Shown in pieces: positions 1 to 6,708 of a stretch of 32,490 nt of DNA (position 1 is its first letter; each line of letters begins with the position of its first letter). The notes beneath the pieces are model-generated. The model searched no databases, had not been told where the DNA came from, and worked only from the letters and a program-made list of their open reading frames with translations. This stretch comes from Candidatus Saccharimonadota bacterium (GTDB lineage: Bacteria; Patescibacteriota; Saccharimonadia; Saccharimonadales; UBA4665). Both the position numbers and the translations under genes were made by a program. The DNA is taken from assembly GCA_027371845.1 (NCBI GenBank), contig DAHXLD010000005.1, positions 1 to 32,490 on the forward strand, in the 5' to 3' direction.

Positions 1-480
1 GACATACTTTGTAACTTTCAGCTAGATGAGTCGGAGTTGGCTATGTTGACTAAATCTTGAAGACTGCTTATAAAGCCACTTACTGACAATGATTAAAAAA
101 AGATTTCCAAAGAAATCTTATAGTGCTTATGCTTGGCTCCCCATACAGGTCTTGAACATTTTAATAGATATACTCCACGAAAAATGAGACATTTTGAGAC
201 ACTACATCAGGAGATTCGTGATAGTTAATTCTTTATTGGTTTCATTTTGTTCTCGGCAATGGTTTTAAGAGGTTCATCATGATTATACGGTAATTTTCCA
301 GTAATTGTTCTATCTGAAGAAGCTTTAACTCTGAATCAATAATATTTTTCCTGCATATGCTTGCTTCATATCCCCAGTTTCTTTGAGAGAATACTTGTTA
401 ATTACGCCATTGTTTATTAGAAAATTTATTTCTCATATTAAAGCCCACATACAAAGTCAATAGCATCAAGCAGGAGCTAA
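1..480. other. Gene-free accessory stretch
   Basis: I see no supportable intact gene here: the ORF track has none and both strands are closed by frequent stops. Two things stand out: a tRNA-3'-end-like remnant near 124-157 and, at the right edge, the start of the IS200/IS605-type remnant. The rest looks like decayed mobile DNA on the far side of a tRNA-linked island, but I cannot identify its origin. Confidence 0.6.
124..157 (-). repeat. tRNA 3'-end-like remnant, direct repeat copy 1
   Basis: Read on the minus strand this ends in GGGGAGCCA and has a T-loop-like GTTCAAGA upstream, but the T stem does not pair, so it is not a functional tRNA. The 17 bases TGCTTATGCTTGGCTCC (124-140) recur exactly at 871-887, and a relative of the same block follows the CCA of the intact tRNA-Asn at about 4434-4453. 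The likeliest reading is an old attachment-site copy left by an integrating element; chance plus decay is the alternative. Confidence 0.5.
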
Positions 481-507
481 CCAGAAGCCACGGCTTTTAA
501 GCCATGG
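462..507 (+). mobile_element. Remnant right end of an IS200/IS605-family element
   Basis: A hairpin of two 9-base arms, CCACGGCTT (488-496) and AAGCCATGG (499-507), with one mismatch and a 2-base loop, sits in the context AGAAGCCACGGCTT...CCATGGAGT. This resembles the subterminal right-end hairpin of IS200/IS605 elements, which is also the 3' part of TnpB guide RNAs. One frame running into it reads SIKQELTRSHGF then stop, similar in style to TnpB C-termini. No TnpA or TnpB body remains upstream, so this is a relic. Identification is by motif memory, not by search. Confidence 0.55.
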
Positions 508-524
508 AGTGCTAACTCAATGAG

Positions 525-833
525 TTAATTTAAGCTAAAGACAAGGTGTTCGCAGAAAGGATAGGTTGACAGAGCTAACATCCGGCCATTAATTGAACTA
601 TTAAGCACTACACAACCTGATTCATTTGCGTTTTTCATTATCTTTTTCAAGCGCATATTTCCTAAAACTTTTCTAACGCCACCTGCAGCAATTTGCTGTG
701 CAGCGGAAAATAGACGATCATTAAATATTTCTTTAGCTTGATTAAGACGTAACTGGTAATCTTCCATTTCTGAGGTGTCATATTCAATAACAAGCTGATC
801 GAGAGGGTCTTGACTTTCAAAATTCGCACTCAT
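525..833 (-). CDS. Hypothetical protein, 102 aa
   Basis: I do not recognise this protein. It is a soluble-looking sequence with no membrane segment; the acidic N-terminal third is followed by a stretch rich in Ala, Lys and Arg (around residues 40-70) and a hydrophobic C-terminus. There is no clear Shine-Dalgarno before the ATG; a TATACA-like box lies close upstream on the minus strand, so a leaderless start is possible. The gene lies between the two tRNA-3'-like direct repeats, next to an IS200/IS605-type end, so it is probably cargo of a mobile segment. It could also be a spurious frame, though its length and start context make a real small gene somewhat more likely. Confidence 0.45.
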   Translation of the reverse strand: MSANFESQDPLDQLVIEYDTSEMEDYQLRLNQAKEIFNDRLFSAAQQIAAGGVRKVLGNMRLKKIMKNANESGCVVLNSSINGRMLALSTYPFCEHLVFSLN

Positions 834-870
834 AAGTATATGTATATATCAAATCTATAATTTTGCATAT

Positions 871-909
871 TGCTTATGCTTGGCTCCGAAGGTCGGATTT
901 GAACCAAGT
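871..909 (-). repeat. tRNA 3'-end-like remnant, direct repeat copy 2
   Basis: On the minus strand this reads as a T-arm with loop TTCAAAT and a stem of four pairs out of five, followed by a 7-base acceptor-like CTTCGGA, a G discriminator and CCA. It resembles the 3' third of the intact tRNA-Asn at 4448-4488. No matching 5' half (TCCGAAG) is found at the expected distance, so it is a fragment. The 17 bases 871-887 repeat exactly at 124-140. Together with the intact tRNA it brackets the Fic/primase-helicase segment. Confidence 0.6.
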
Positions 910-1016
910 GCTTATACTACCTAAATTTTAGGATCGCTGTAGCTTAGCTGTTCAAATTGTCAAATTATTCTTAGATGCACTAAAATTACAAGGTCATTTA
1001 CTCAGACATTTACTAG

Positions 1017-1045
1017 GACATTTTATGGAAAAGTTATGATATAAT
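1017..1045 (+). promoter_or_regulatory. Promoter of the Fic gene (extended -10)
   Basis: A perfect TATAAT (1040-1045) is preceded by TG one base upstream, an extended -10 element. The -35 region is weak (GACATT-like near 1017). The start codon at 1054 lies 8 nt after the -10, so the transcript would start within one or two bases of the ATG and be essentially leaderless; the GGAAG just before the ATG would then not be transcribed. Confidence 0.55.
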
Positions 1046-1053
1046 GGAAGTAT

Positions 1054-2040
1054 ATGAAAGATTATTCACCAATCTATAAAATAACTCCGAAAATCACCAA
1101 TCTAGTATATCAAATAGCACAGGACTTGGAGCGTATAAATATTATACGTGAACAAGTTCTTACACCTTATCTGCGTCGAGAAAATCGTATTAAGACTATA
1201 CGTTCGTCACTATATATAGAGGCAAATACATTAAGCTTAGAGCAAGTAGCCGATGTTATTGACGGTAAGACTGTTATTGGCCTAAAGCGCGATATTCTAG
1301 AAGTTAAGAATGCTATTAAGGCTTATGATAAATTACTTGACTGCGATCCTTACAATGCCACAGATTTGCTAGCAGAACACGAGCAAATGACCAAAGATAC
1401 TGTCGAAGAGCATGGTCGGTTTCGAAGCGGTGGTGTCGGAGTATTTGCCGGTAAGATACCAATACATGTTGCTCCACCGGCAAATCAAGTGCCAGAACTT
1501 GTAGATCAACTACTAGTATGGACTAAAACAACTGATTTACCACAGATTGTAAAATCATGTATTTTCCATTACGAATTCGAGTTTATTCATCCATTCGCCG
1601 ACGGTAATGGTCGCATGGGGAGAATGTGGCAAACGCTACTCCTCTATCAGGAGAACCCAGTATTCGGATGGCTACCTGTTGAGACGATTATTGCAAGACA
1701 ACAAGAAGAGTACTATGCAGCAATTCAGCAATCTACTAAAGAAAATGATAGCGCCATCTTCGCAGAGTTTATGTTGATGGCGCTTGCCGAGGCGATATCG
1801 GAGTTTAAAAACAACCAAGGTGTGGTCGGCATACCTTTAGGTGCTCCCTTAAATAAGACCGAACAAGCTGTGCTAAAAGTCATAATAAACAACCCCTACG
1901 CTACTTACCTAGAGATTGCTAATAAGATCAACAAAACGTCTAAGACTGTCCAGCGTGCGCTTGCAAGTTTGAAAGAGCGCGGACATATTTCTCGCGTAGG
2001 TTCAGATAAATCCGGTTATTGGCTAACTAATGGGAAGTGA
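1054..2040 (+). CDS. Fic-domain AMP-transferase-like protein with C-terminal winged helix
   Basis: The Fic core carries the complete catalytic motif HPFADGNGRMGR at residues 179-190, so it should be able to transfer a nucleotide monophosphate (usually AMP) to a protein hydroxyl. An N-terminal SLYIEAN (residues 52-58) fits the inhibitory-helix pattern S/T-x-x-x-E-G/N of class II Fic proteins, with Ala in the usual Gly/Asn place. Residues about 265-325 form a predicted winged helix-turn-helix (EIANKINKTSKTVQRALASL), a common arrangement in stand-alone Fic regulators. Target and function are unknown. The gene is 32 bp upstream of, and co-oriented with, the primase-helicase gene, so the two probably form one operon. 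GC content looks higher than in the chromosomal genes to the right, which suggests horizontal origin. Confidence 0.9.
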   Translation: MKDYSPIYKITPKITNLVYQIAQDLERINIIREQVLTPYLRRENRIKTIRSSLYIEANTLSLEQVADVIDGKTVIGLKRDILEVKNAIKAYDKLLDCDPYNATDLLAEHEQMTKDTVEEHGRFRSGGVGVFAGKIPIHVAPPANQVPELVDQLLVWTKTTDLPQIVKSCIFHYEFEFIHPFADGNGRMGRMWQTLLLYQENPVFGWLPVETIIARQQEEYYAAIQQSTKENDSAIFAEFMLMALAEAISEFKNNQGVVGIPLGAPLNKTEQAVLKVIINNPYATYLEIANKINKTSKTVQRALASLKERGHISRVGSDKSGYWLTNGK

Positions 2041-2072
2041 AATGGGGATATATCAAGTAGAGATAACGTTAC

Positions 2073-4205
2073 ATGTTATCAGAGGATTTAGCTATGCAGG
2101 CCGACGATAAGATTAAGCTATATCGTTCTTTATTTCGTGGGCGAGATGATGTGTTTGCCAGGAGATGGGACAAAACTGGCGGCTATTTCCCTGACTACAC
2201 CTTCGACTGGAACGAATTCAATGCTTATAAAGCTGTTGGCGGAACTATAAAGGATTTTAAAAATAAACAGTTAACAGCATTAACCGACTCGGTAATCCAT
2301 AAACACTTACTTGGACAGGTCACAATCGGGATTTATCCAATTCTTGAGGATAATACATCCTACTTCCTAGCAGCCGATTTTGATGGCAATAATTGGCTTA
2401 ATGATTGCCTAGCATATCACCAAGGCATGCAAAAAATTGGTCTCGTTTCATATATTGAGCGGTCAAGATCAGGTAACGGTGGTCACGTTTGGGTTTTCTT
2501 TGAGAATGCCTATCCCTGTCACAAATGCCGTACGATCGGGCTGGAAGTTGCGAGAAAAGCACTAGGCCTTTCGCCATTTGATAAAGAGGCTAGTTTCGAC
2601 CGATTGTTCCCAAGCCAAGATGCCATTGCCAAAGGAGGTTTTGGTAACCTGATCGCTTTGCCTTTCCAGGGTAAGTCAGTTAAAAGTGATAATACAATTT
2701 TTATCAATCCTGCAACTGCTGAACCATATGAAGATCAATTTCTAGTACTTAAAAAAATTAAGCGTTACTCAGATAGCGAGCTAGATACTGCCTACAATCT
2801 TGCTATTAACGAATCAGGCCAAGAAACCCTTTCGGTTAAGAGTAAGAAGCTGAAAATTAATGTCGGTCAGAATATTACACTTCAAAAAGCTCAGCTGAGT
2901 GGTCCACTTGTAGGCTTTTTAAAAGAACAACTCAATTTTCTCAATACGGAGTATTTAACAAAGAAACGACTGGGTATATCGATTTATCAAGTGCAAAAGT
3001 ACTTTCGTCTGATAGATGAATCCGATAAAAATATTACACTACCTCGTGGTTTTTTGTCACGGTTGCTCAGATTTCTTTACGAGAACGACATAAAATATGA
3101 TATTAGTTTCGATACACCAAAACTGCCTAAGTGTAGATTTAAAAGTAGTATTGTGCTAAATGAGAATCAAAAGAGTATTGTTGAATCGGCTGAGGCTGAG
3201 AAGCAGGGGGTTATAGTAGCGCCCCCAGGCAGTGGAAAAACTATGATGGGGATGGAGCTGATTGCCAGGCATCAAAGACCAGCATTAATACTAGTACATC
3301 GGAAGCAATTACTGGACCAGTGGGTTGATCGTATACAGACGGATCTAAATATTCCAAAAGCTCATATCGGTAGATTTTCCAGTACAAAAAAGGCTGTTGG
3401 CAAAGAAATCACAGTCGGCCTATTGCAAAGCTTTGCACGCGTCAAAGATTTAGGAGACTATAGGGATAAGTTCGGCACTATTATTGTTGATGAGTGTCAT
3501 CATATACCAGCCAAGACATTTCGTGGGGTTATAGCTAGCCTTAATCCAGAATATTTATACGGGTTAACAGCTACACCAAAACGTAAGCATAATGATGAAC
3601 AGTTAATTTATGTTTATATTGGCGATGTTATCGCTGAAATGCCGACCAAAAACGACGAATCATTCAAGCTTCAGCGCAAATACGATATTGTCATCCGAGA
3701 AACAAATTTGAGTATTCCGTTCAATTGGAAGACCGATCATTTTGATCTGATAGCTAAGGTTATCAGCTATGATACTTCTCGAAACGCCTTAATGATTGGT
3801 GATATTTTAGATCAGGTTAAACTCGGCCGAAAGACATTAGTGCTCAGTGAGCGTAAAGACCATCTAAAAATCTTAGAGCTATATCTTAAAGGACGATGCG
3901 AAACATTAATCTTTACTGGTGATGATTCAAATGCCAGTCGTATATCTAAACTCAAACAGATTGAGGACGGCCATTACCAGGTATTGTTGGCAACTGGTCA
4001 GATTTTCGGCGAGGGTATGAGCATAAAAAACATAGAGTCACTTGTCTTAGCCTTTCCTTTTGTATTCGAGGGGAAGCTAACTCAATACGTAGGGCGTCTC
4101 ATGCACAGCTCAAGCCCCAAAGTTCTGATTGATTATCACGATAATAAAATACCTTTTCTGGACAGGCAGTTCAAAAAGAGAAAACGTGCTTATGACAAGC
4201 TTTGA
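2073..4205 (+). CDS. AEP primase-SF2 helicase fusion (TOTE-like conflict protein)
   Basis: The first roughly 220 residues match the archaeo-eukaryotic primase fold as found in TOTE-type conflict systems: a metal-binding AADFDG (D102, D104), then SGNGGHVWVFF with the conserved H138, then FDRLFPSQD and GNLIALPFQG. The C-terminal half is an SF2 helicase: Walker A APPGSGKT near 384-391, DECHH near 471, GLTATPKR near 496 and QYVGRLMHS near 671. It may therefore unwind DNA and make or extend primers. No nuclease domain is visible. The listed ATG has no good Shine-Dalgarno; the ATG at 2094 is preceded by AGAGG at 8 nt and gives an N-terminus starting MQADDKIKLYRSLF, so it may be the true start. It follows the Fic gene closely and shares its higher GC. 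Defence function is inference from family and context. Confidence 0.85.
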   Translation: MLSEDLAMQADDKIKLYRSLFRGRDDVFARRWDKTGGYFPDYTFDWNEFNAYKAVGGTIKDFKNKQLTALTDSVIHKHLLGQVTIGIYPILEDNTSYFLAADFDGNNWLNDCLAYHQGMQKIGLVSYIERSRSGNGGHVWVFFENAYPCHKCRTIGLEVARKALGLSPFDKEASFDRLFPSQDAIAKGGFGNLIALPFQGKSVKSDNTIFINPATAEPYEDQFLVLKKIKRYSDSELDTAYNLAINESGQETLSVKSKKLKINVGQNITLQKAQLSGPLVGFLKEQLNFLNTEYLTKKRLGISIYQVQKYFRLIDESDKNITLPRGFLSRLLRFLYENDIKYDISFDTPKLPKCRFKSSIVLNENQKSIVESAEAEKQGVIVAPPGSGKTMMGMELIARHQRPALILVHRKQLLDQWVDRIQTDLNIPKAHIGRFSSTKKAVGKEITVGLLQSFARVKDLGDYRDKFGTIIVDECHHIPAKTFRGVIASLNPEYLYGLTATPKRKHNDEQLIYVYIGDVIAEMPTKNDESFKLQRKYDIVIRETNLSIPFNWKTDHFDLIAKVISYDTSRNALMIGDILDQVKLGRKTLVLSERKDHLKILELYLKGRCETLIFTGDDSNASRISKLKQIEDGHYQVLLATGQIFGEGMSIKNIESLVLAFPFVFEGKLTQYVGRLMHSSSPKVLIDYHDNKIPFLDRQFKKRKRAYDKL

Positions 4206-4447
4206 ATCGGTCATGGAACCAGGTCGGAATTTGTCCTGCTTGGTTGCCATATGGCTTAAGGTCGACTTCGGAACCGATTTACAAAGGCGTTAACGAGAGA
4301 ACCATCATTTTTTTCGGTTCCAACCTATATGTAACACATACACATTTTAAGGCAACCGGGCTCGAACCGTCTAACAGAGAGAAGTTAATCTTAGATATGA
4401 CAAAGACCAGGTCTAGGAACCTGGTCTACCTCTGTTGATGCTTGGTC
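4206..4447. other. Stretch between helicase and tRNA-Asn with a T-arm-like remnant
   Basis: The ORF track offers a 78-residue frame here that I do not accept as a gene. On the minus strand 4351-4371 reads GACGGTTCGAGCCCGGTTGCC, a T-arm-like segment with three or four pairs, which may be another decayed tRNA 3' end. A strong dyad follows at 4404-4427. Otherwise nothing recognisable. Confidence 0.45.
4404..4427 (-). terminator. Hairpin downstream of tRNA-Asn
   Basis: AGACCAGGT and ACCTGGTCT form a perfect 9-bp stem with a 6-base loop, 20 bp beyond the CCA of the tRNA on the minus strand. Only a short T tract follows (TTTG), so it would be a weak rho-independent terminator for the smpB-tRNA unit, or alternatively a processing stem or element end. 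Confidence 0.4.
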
Positions 4448-4754
4448 TGGCTCCGGGGACTGGATTCGAACCAGCGACCTAGTGGTTACACTTATCTCCT
4501 ATTTTCAAAGGAGCGTGGACTATCTCATCATCCTATATTAAAGGATGCAGGGCGCTAATGAAGGATTATTGTTAGGCTCACCTTCTAGTCTCTGAACCTT
4601 CTAGAATCTTTTAACCTAATCCTAGCTTGGCTGCGGATTATCTTATCTAGAATTAGACTTAGACTTCCCGCAATTCACCCTGTTTTTCACTGTTCTGTTA
4701 CCAAAACAGGCTGCATATTTACAGCCACCCGCTCTACCGCTGAGCTACCCCGGA
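4448..4754 (-). tRNA. tRNA-Asn(GUU) interrupted by a group I intron
   Basis: Exon 1 (4721-4754) starts TCCGGGG, has an intact D arm (GCTC...GAGC) and ends GGTGGCTGT. Exon 2 (4448-4488) starts TAACCACT, has a T arm with loop TTCGAAT, acceptor CCCCGGA, discriminator G and an encoded CCA. Joined, the acceptor stem pairs over all 7 bp, the anticodon stem GGTGG/CCACT pairs, and the loop is CTGTTAA with anticodon GTT. The conserved GGCTGTTAACC context and G73 are typical of bacterial tRNA-Asn. The 232-nt interruption falls between anticodon positions 35 and 36. A Thr(UGU) reading is possible only with a different 5' splice site that lacks the U-G pair, so Asn is preferred. The gene lies 60 bp downstream of smpB on the same strand. 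Confidence 0.9.
4489..4720 (-). ncRNA. Group I self-splicing intron in tRNA-Asn
   Basis: The intron shows the expected core. P1 pairs exon GGCTGU with intron TGCAGCC, giving the required U-G pair at the 5' splice site. P2 is a CCTGTTTT...AAAACAGG hairpin. P4 pairs GCGGGA with TCCGC. The R segment TTCAGAGACTAG and the S segment GATAGTCC pair as P7 (GACTA/TAGTC). P9 is CTCCT...AGGAG, and the intron ends in the conserved G. It is small (232 nt) and holds no open frame for a homing endonuclease, as in cyanobacterial tRNA introns. Splicing is required for a functional tRNA if this is the only tRNA-Asn copy, which the window cannot show. Confidence 0.9.
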
Positions 4755-4814
4755 ATATTAAAGAACTAATTTATTCTAACTGCTATAGATTAGATTGTAA
4801 ATAACTAGAGATAA

Positions 4815-5270
4815 TCAGTTTTGTATTTGTCGTCTTATTTGTCTGTTTTCATCTTTAGCCTTTAGAACTTGTCGTTTATCGTATTTCTTTCTTCCTTTTC
4901 CTATCGCTATTTTTAGTTTGATGTATCTACTTTTAGTTAAGATTTCAATAGGTACTATAGTTCTACCAATGTTTTTTGCTTCAATTAAGTTAAGTATCTC
5001 TTTTTTTTTGGCAAGTAGCTTTCTTGGTCGGGTTTGTTCGTTTTCTTCGATAGGAACAGAGCTTGTTCCGTTGATGGTTGCATTAATTAAAAATAGTTCA
5101 TTGTCTTTTGTGGTAACGTAAGCTCCTCTTAGGTCTGCGTGTCCCATTCTTAGGCTTTTAGTTTCGGCTCCTGTAAGATTTATGCCAACAATTAGGCTGT
5201 CTCCAAGTTCATAATCGAATCGAGCCCGTTTGTTAGTTATATTGCCAGTTATCTTCTTTTTCTTAGCCAT
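4815..5270 (-). CDS. smpB: SsrA-binding protein SmpB
   Basis: A 151-residue protein of normal SmpB length. It has the family's beta-barrel signatures: N-terminal NKRARFDYEL, then GAETKSLRMGHADLRGAYV, and the basic C-terminal IGKGRKKYDKR, which in SmpB precedes the tail that enters the mRNA channel. SmpB binds transfer-messenger RNA and delivers it to stalled ribosomes for trans-translation. The tmRNA gene itself is not in the window. The start codon has no Shine-Dalgarno; a TAAAAT box lies 6 nt before the ATG on the minus strand, so the mRNA may be leaderless. The intron-bearing tRNA-Asn follows 60 bp downstream and could share the transcript. Confidence 0.95.
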   Translation of the reverse strand: MAKKKKITGNITNKRARFDYELGDSLIVGINLTGAETKSLRMGHADLRGAYVTTKDNELFLINATINGTSSVPIEENEQTRPRKLLAKKKEILNLIEAKNIGRTIVPIEILTKSRYIKLKIAIGKGRKKYDKRQVLKAKDENRQIRRQIQN

Positions 5271-5317
5271 AGATACATTTTAAGATAGTGTTTAGGTTTT
5301 TGCTAAATTAACTCTTG

Positions 5318-5379
5318 TCCAACGCAAAATGAGGCTAAAGTAGGGTTCGGTTTCCAACGCAAAATGAGGCTAAACGTAG
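5318..5379. repeat. IS left end with a doubled terminal motif
   Basis: The 23-base block TCCAACGCAAAATGAGGCTAAA occurs twice at the left end (from 5318 and from 5353), 35 bp apart in the same orientation. The outer copy would be the terminal inverted repeat; the inner copy may be a second transposase-binding site. Together they fill the space before the transposase gene. Confidence 0.8.
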
Positions 5380-5400
5380 TATGTGTGGCACTCTGGAGGT

Positions 5401-6642
5401 ATGACTACAACCATGGATACCACACATATACCAACAATAATACAAATGGCAGATTATGTCAGGGGCAGTAGTGCTGTTAATCTTCATTGCCAGGACAGAA
5501 AGGAAGCTTATAGCTATATAAAACGAGTACTTGTTGCTCATTGCTATATTAATCTAAAAAAGCCAGTAAAAAGCACCCTAAGGCAGTACTTAATGGCGGT
5601 AACAGGATACTCTAAGGCTCAAATAGATAGACTCATAGGCCAATATGTTACTAGTGGAGAAATTACTTTAGCTAATCGTACTCAACCAACTTTCGAAGGT
5701 AAATATTTACCAGAGGACATATTAGAACTAGCTAGGATTGATGAGATCCATGAAGACTTAAGTGGACCAGCTATGTGCCGAATACTAAAACGAGAATATG
5801 AGGTATTTGGTAATATGACCTGTATTCGTTTAAAAGATCTTAGTGCCTCTCATTTATATAACCTCAGAAAGACTAATTGTTACCAACGTCGACATATGAA
5901 GTTTACTAAAACCAAACCATCTCCAGTTAAGATTGGAGAACGGACTAAACCTAATAATCAAGGGAAGCCAGGTTTCCTTCGAGTAGACAGTGTTCATCAG
6001 GGAGATAAAGATAAAATGAAAGGCGTTTATCATATTAATCTAATTGATGAAGTTACCCAGTGGGAAGTGGTGGTAGTAGTAGAAGGAATTAGTGAACAAT
6101 TCATGATCCCAGCTTTAAAATCAGCCTTAGATTTATTTCCTTTTGTTATTCTTAACTTTCATGCAGATAATGGTTCTGAGTATATCAACCAGAGAGTAGC
6201 TGAACTACTAGAAAGAATGCTAGTCAAATTAACTAAAAGCCGTCCTTATCATAGTGGAGATAATGGACTAGTAGAAACCAAGAACGGATCAATTATCCGT
6301 AAAGCTTTAGGTTGGATACATATACCTAAGACATCAGATAATGTTGAGGCAATTAACCAGTGGTATAGAGCCTGGTTTGTTCCTTATCTTAACTTTCATA
6401 GGCCTTGTGGCTATAGAGTTACGGATATTAGTCCTAAAGGTAAAAGAACTCATAAATATCCAAAGGATGGTTATATGATGCCCTATCAGAAATTAAAGTC
6501 ATTATCTAATGCTAGTCAATATCTTAAACCAGGATTAAGTTTTGAACTCTTAGATATCCAAGCGTATGCTATGAGTGATACCCAATGGGCTGAATCTATG
6601 AATATAGAAAAGGCTATCATGTGGGAATCAATACAGTTTTAA
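5401..6642 (+). CDS. Transposase with integrase catalytic core
   Basis: The protein has an N-terminal helix-turn-helix-like region (around residues 60-100 of the longest frame) and an rve-type RNase H fold core. The probable catalytic triad is D in LRVDSVHQGD (202), D in HADNGSEY (262) and E in DNGLVETKNG (298), numbered from the GTG at 5383. The 35-residue D-E spacing is the classic DD35E arrangement. The frame is full length with no lesion, so the element may be active. Start choice is uncertain: GTG 5383, ATG 5401 and ATG 5413 are all possible, and the GGAGG at 5395-5399 is too close to 5401 and 13 nt from 5413. The gene is enclosed by the inverted ends listed separately. Confidence 0.85.
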   Translation: MTTTMDTTHIPTIIQMADYVRGSSAVNLHCQDRKEAYSYIKRVLVAHCYINLKKPVKSTLRQYLMAVTGYSKAQIDRLIGQYVTSGEITLANRTQPTFEGKYLPEDILELARIDEIHEDLSGPAMCRILKREYEVFGNMTCIRLKDLSASHLYNLRKTNCYQRRHMKFTKTKPSPVKIGERTKPNNQGKPGFLRVDSVHQGDKDKMKGVYHINLIDEVTQWEVVVVVEGISEQFMIPALKSALDLFPFVILNFHADNGSEYINQRVAELLERMLVKLTKSRPYHSGDNGLVETKNGSIIRKALGWIHIPKTSDNVEAINQWYRAWFVPYLNFHRPCGYRVTDISPKGKRTHKYPKDGYMMPYQKLKSLSNASQYLKPGLSFELLDIQAYAMSDTQWAESMNIEKAIMWESIQF

Positions 6643-6672
6643 TAATTCAAATGAGTTGCCATATTTATCTAT

Positions 6673-6699
6673 CTACTTAAGCCTCATTTAAGAATTGGA
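6673..6699. repeat. IS right terminal inverted repeat
   Basis: CTACTTAAGCCTCATTTAAG followed by AATTGGA is the inverted, imperfect counterpart of the left end. Unlike the left end it is present in a single clear copy. Confidence 0.75.
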
Positions 6700-6708
6700 A
6701 AAGACTAA

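Larger units (their letters stand above)
5318..6699 (+). mobile_element. Insertion sequence with rve/DDE transposase, about 1.38 kb
   Basis: The left end TCCAACGCAAAATGAGGCT and the right end, read inverted, TCCAATTCTTAAATGAGGC match over roughly 26 bp with few mismatches and bracket one transposase gene. I could not see a convincing target-site duplication outside the ends. The element sits between smpB and a glycoside-hydrolase-like gene. Only one copy is present in the window. The family (IS481-, IS3- or ISNCY-like) cannot be fixed by reading. Confidence 0.75.

Noticed and set aside
881-960. A complete tRNA gene ending at the second CCA-like remnant
   Set aside because: No 5' acceptor half (TCCGAAG) and no D arm are found within the needed distance on the minus strand.
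4202-4438. 78-residue ORF overlapping the helicase stop
   Set aside because: It runs through a T-arm-like sequence and a strong hairpin, has no family similarity or ribosome binding site of its own and lies in decayed intergenic DNA.
4448-4754. Reading the split RNA as tmRNA or as tRNA-Thr(UGU)
   Set aside because: There is no tag-peptide frame and the interior has group I core motifs, which excludes tmRNA. The Thr reading needs a 5' splice site without the U-G wobble and loses the conserved Asn context GGCTGTTAACC.
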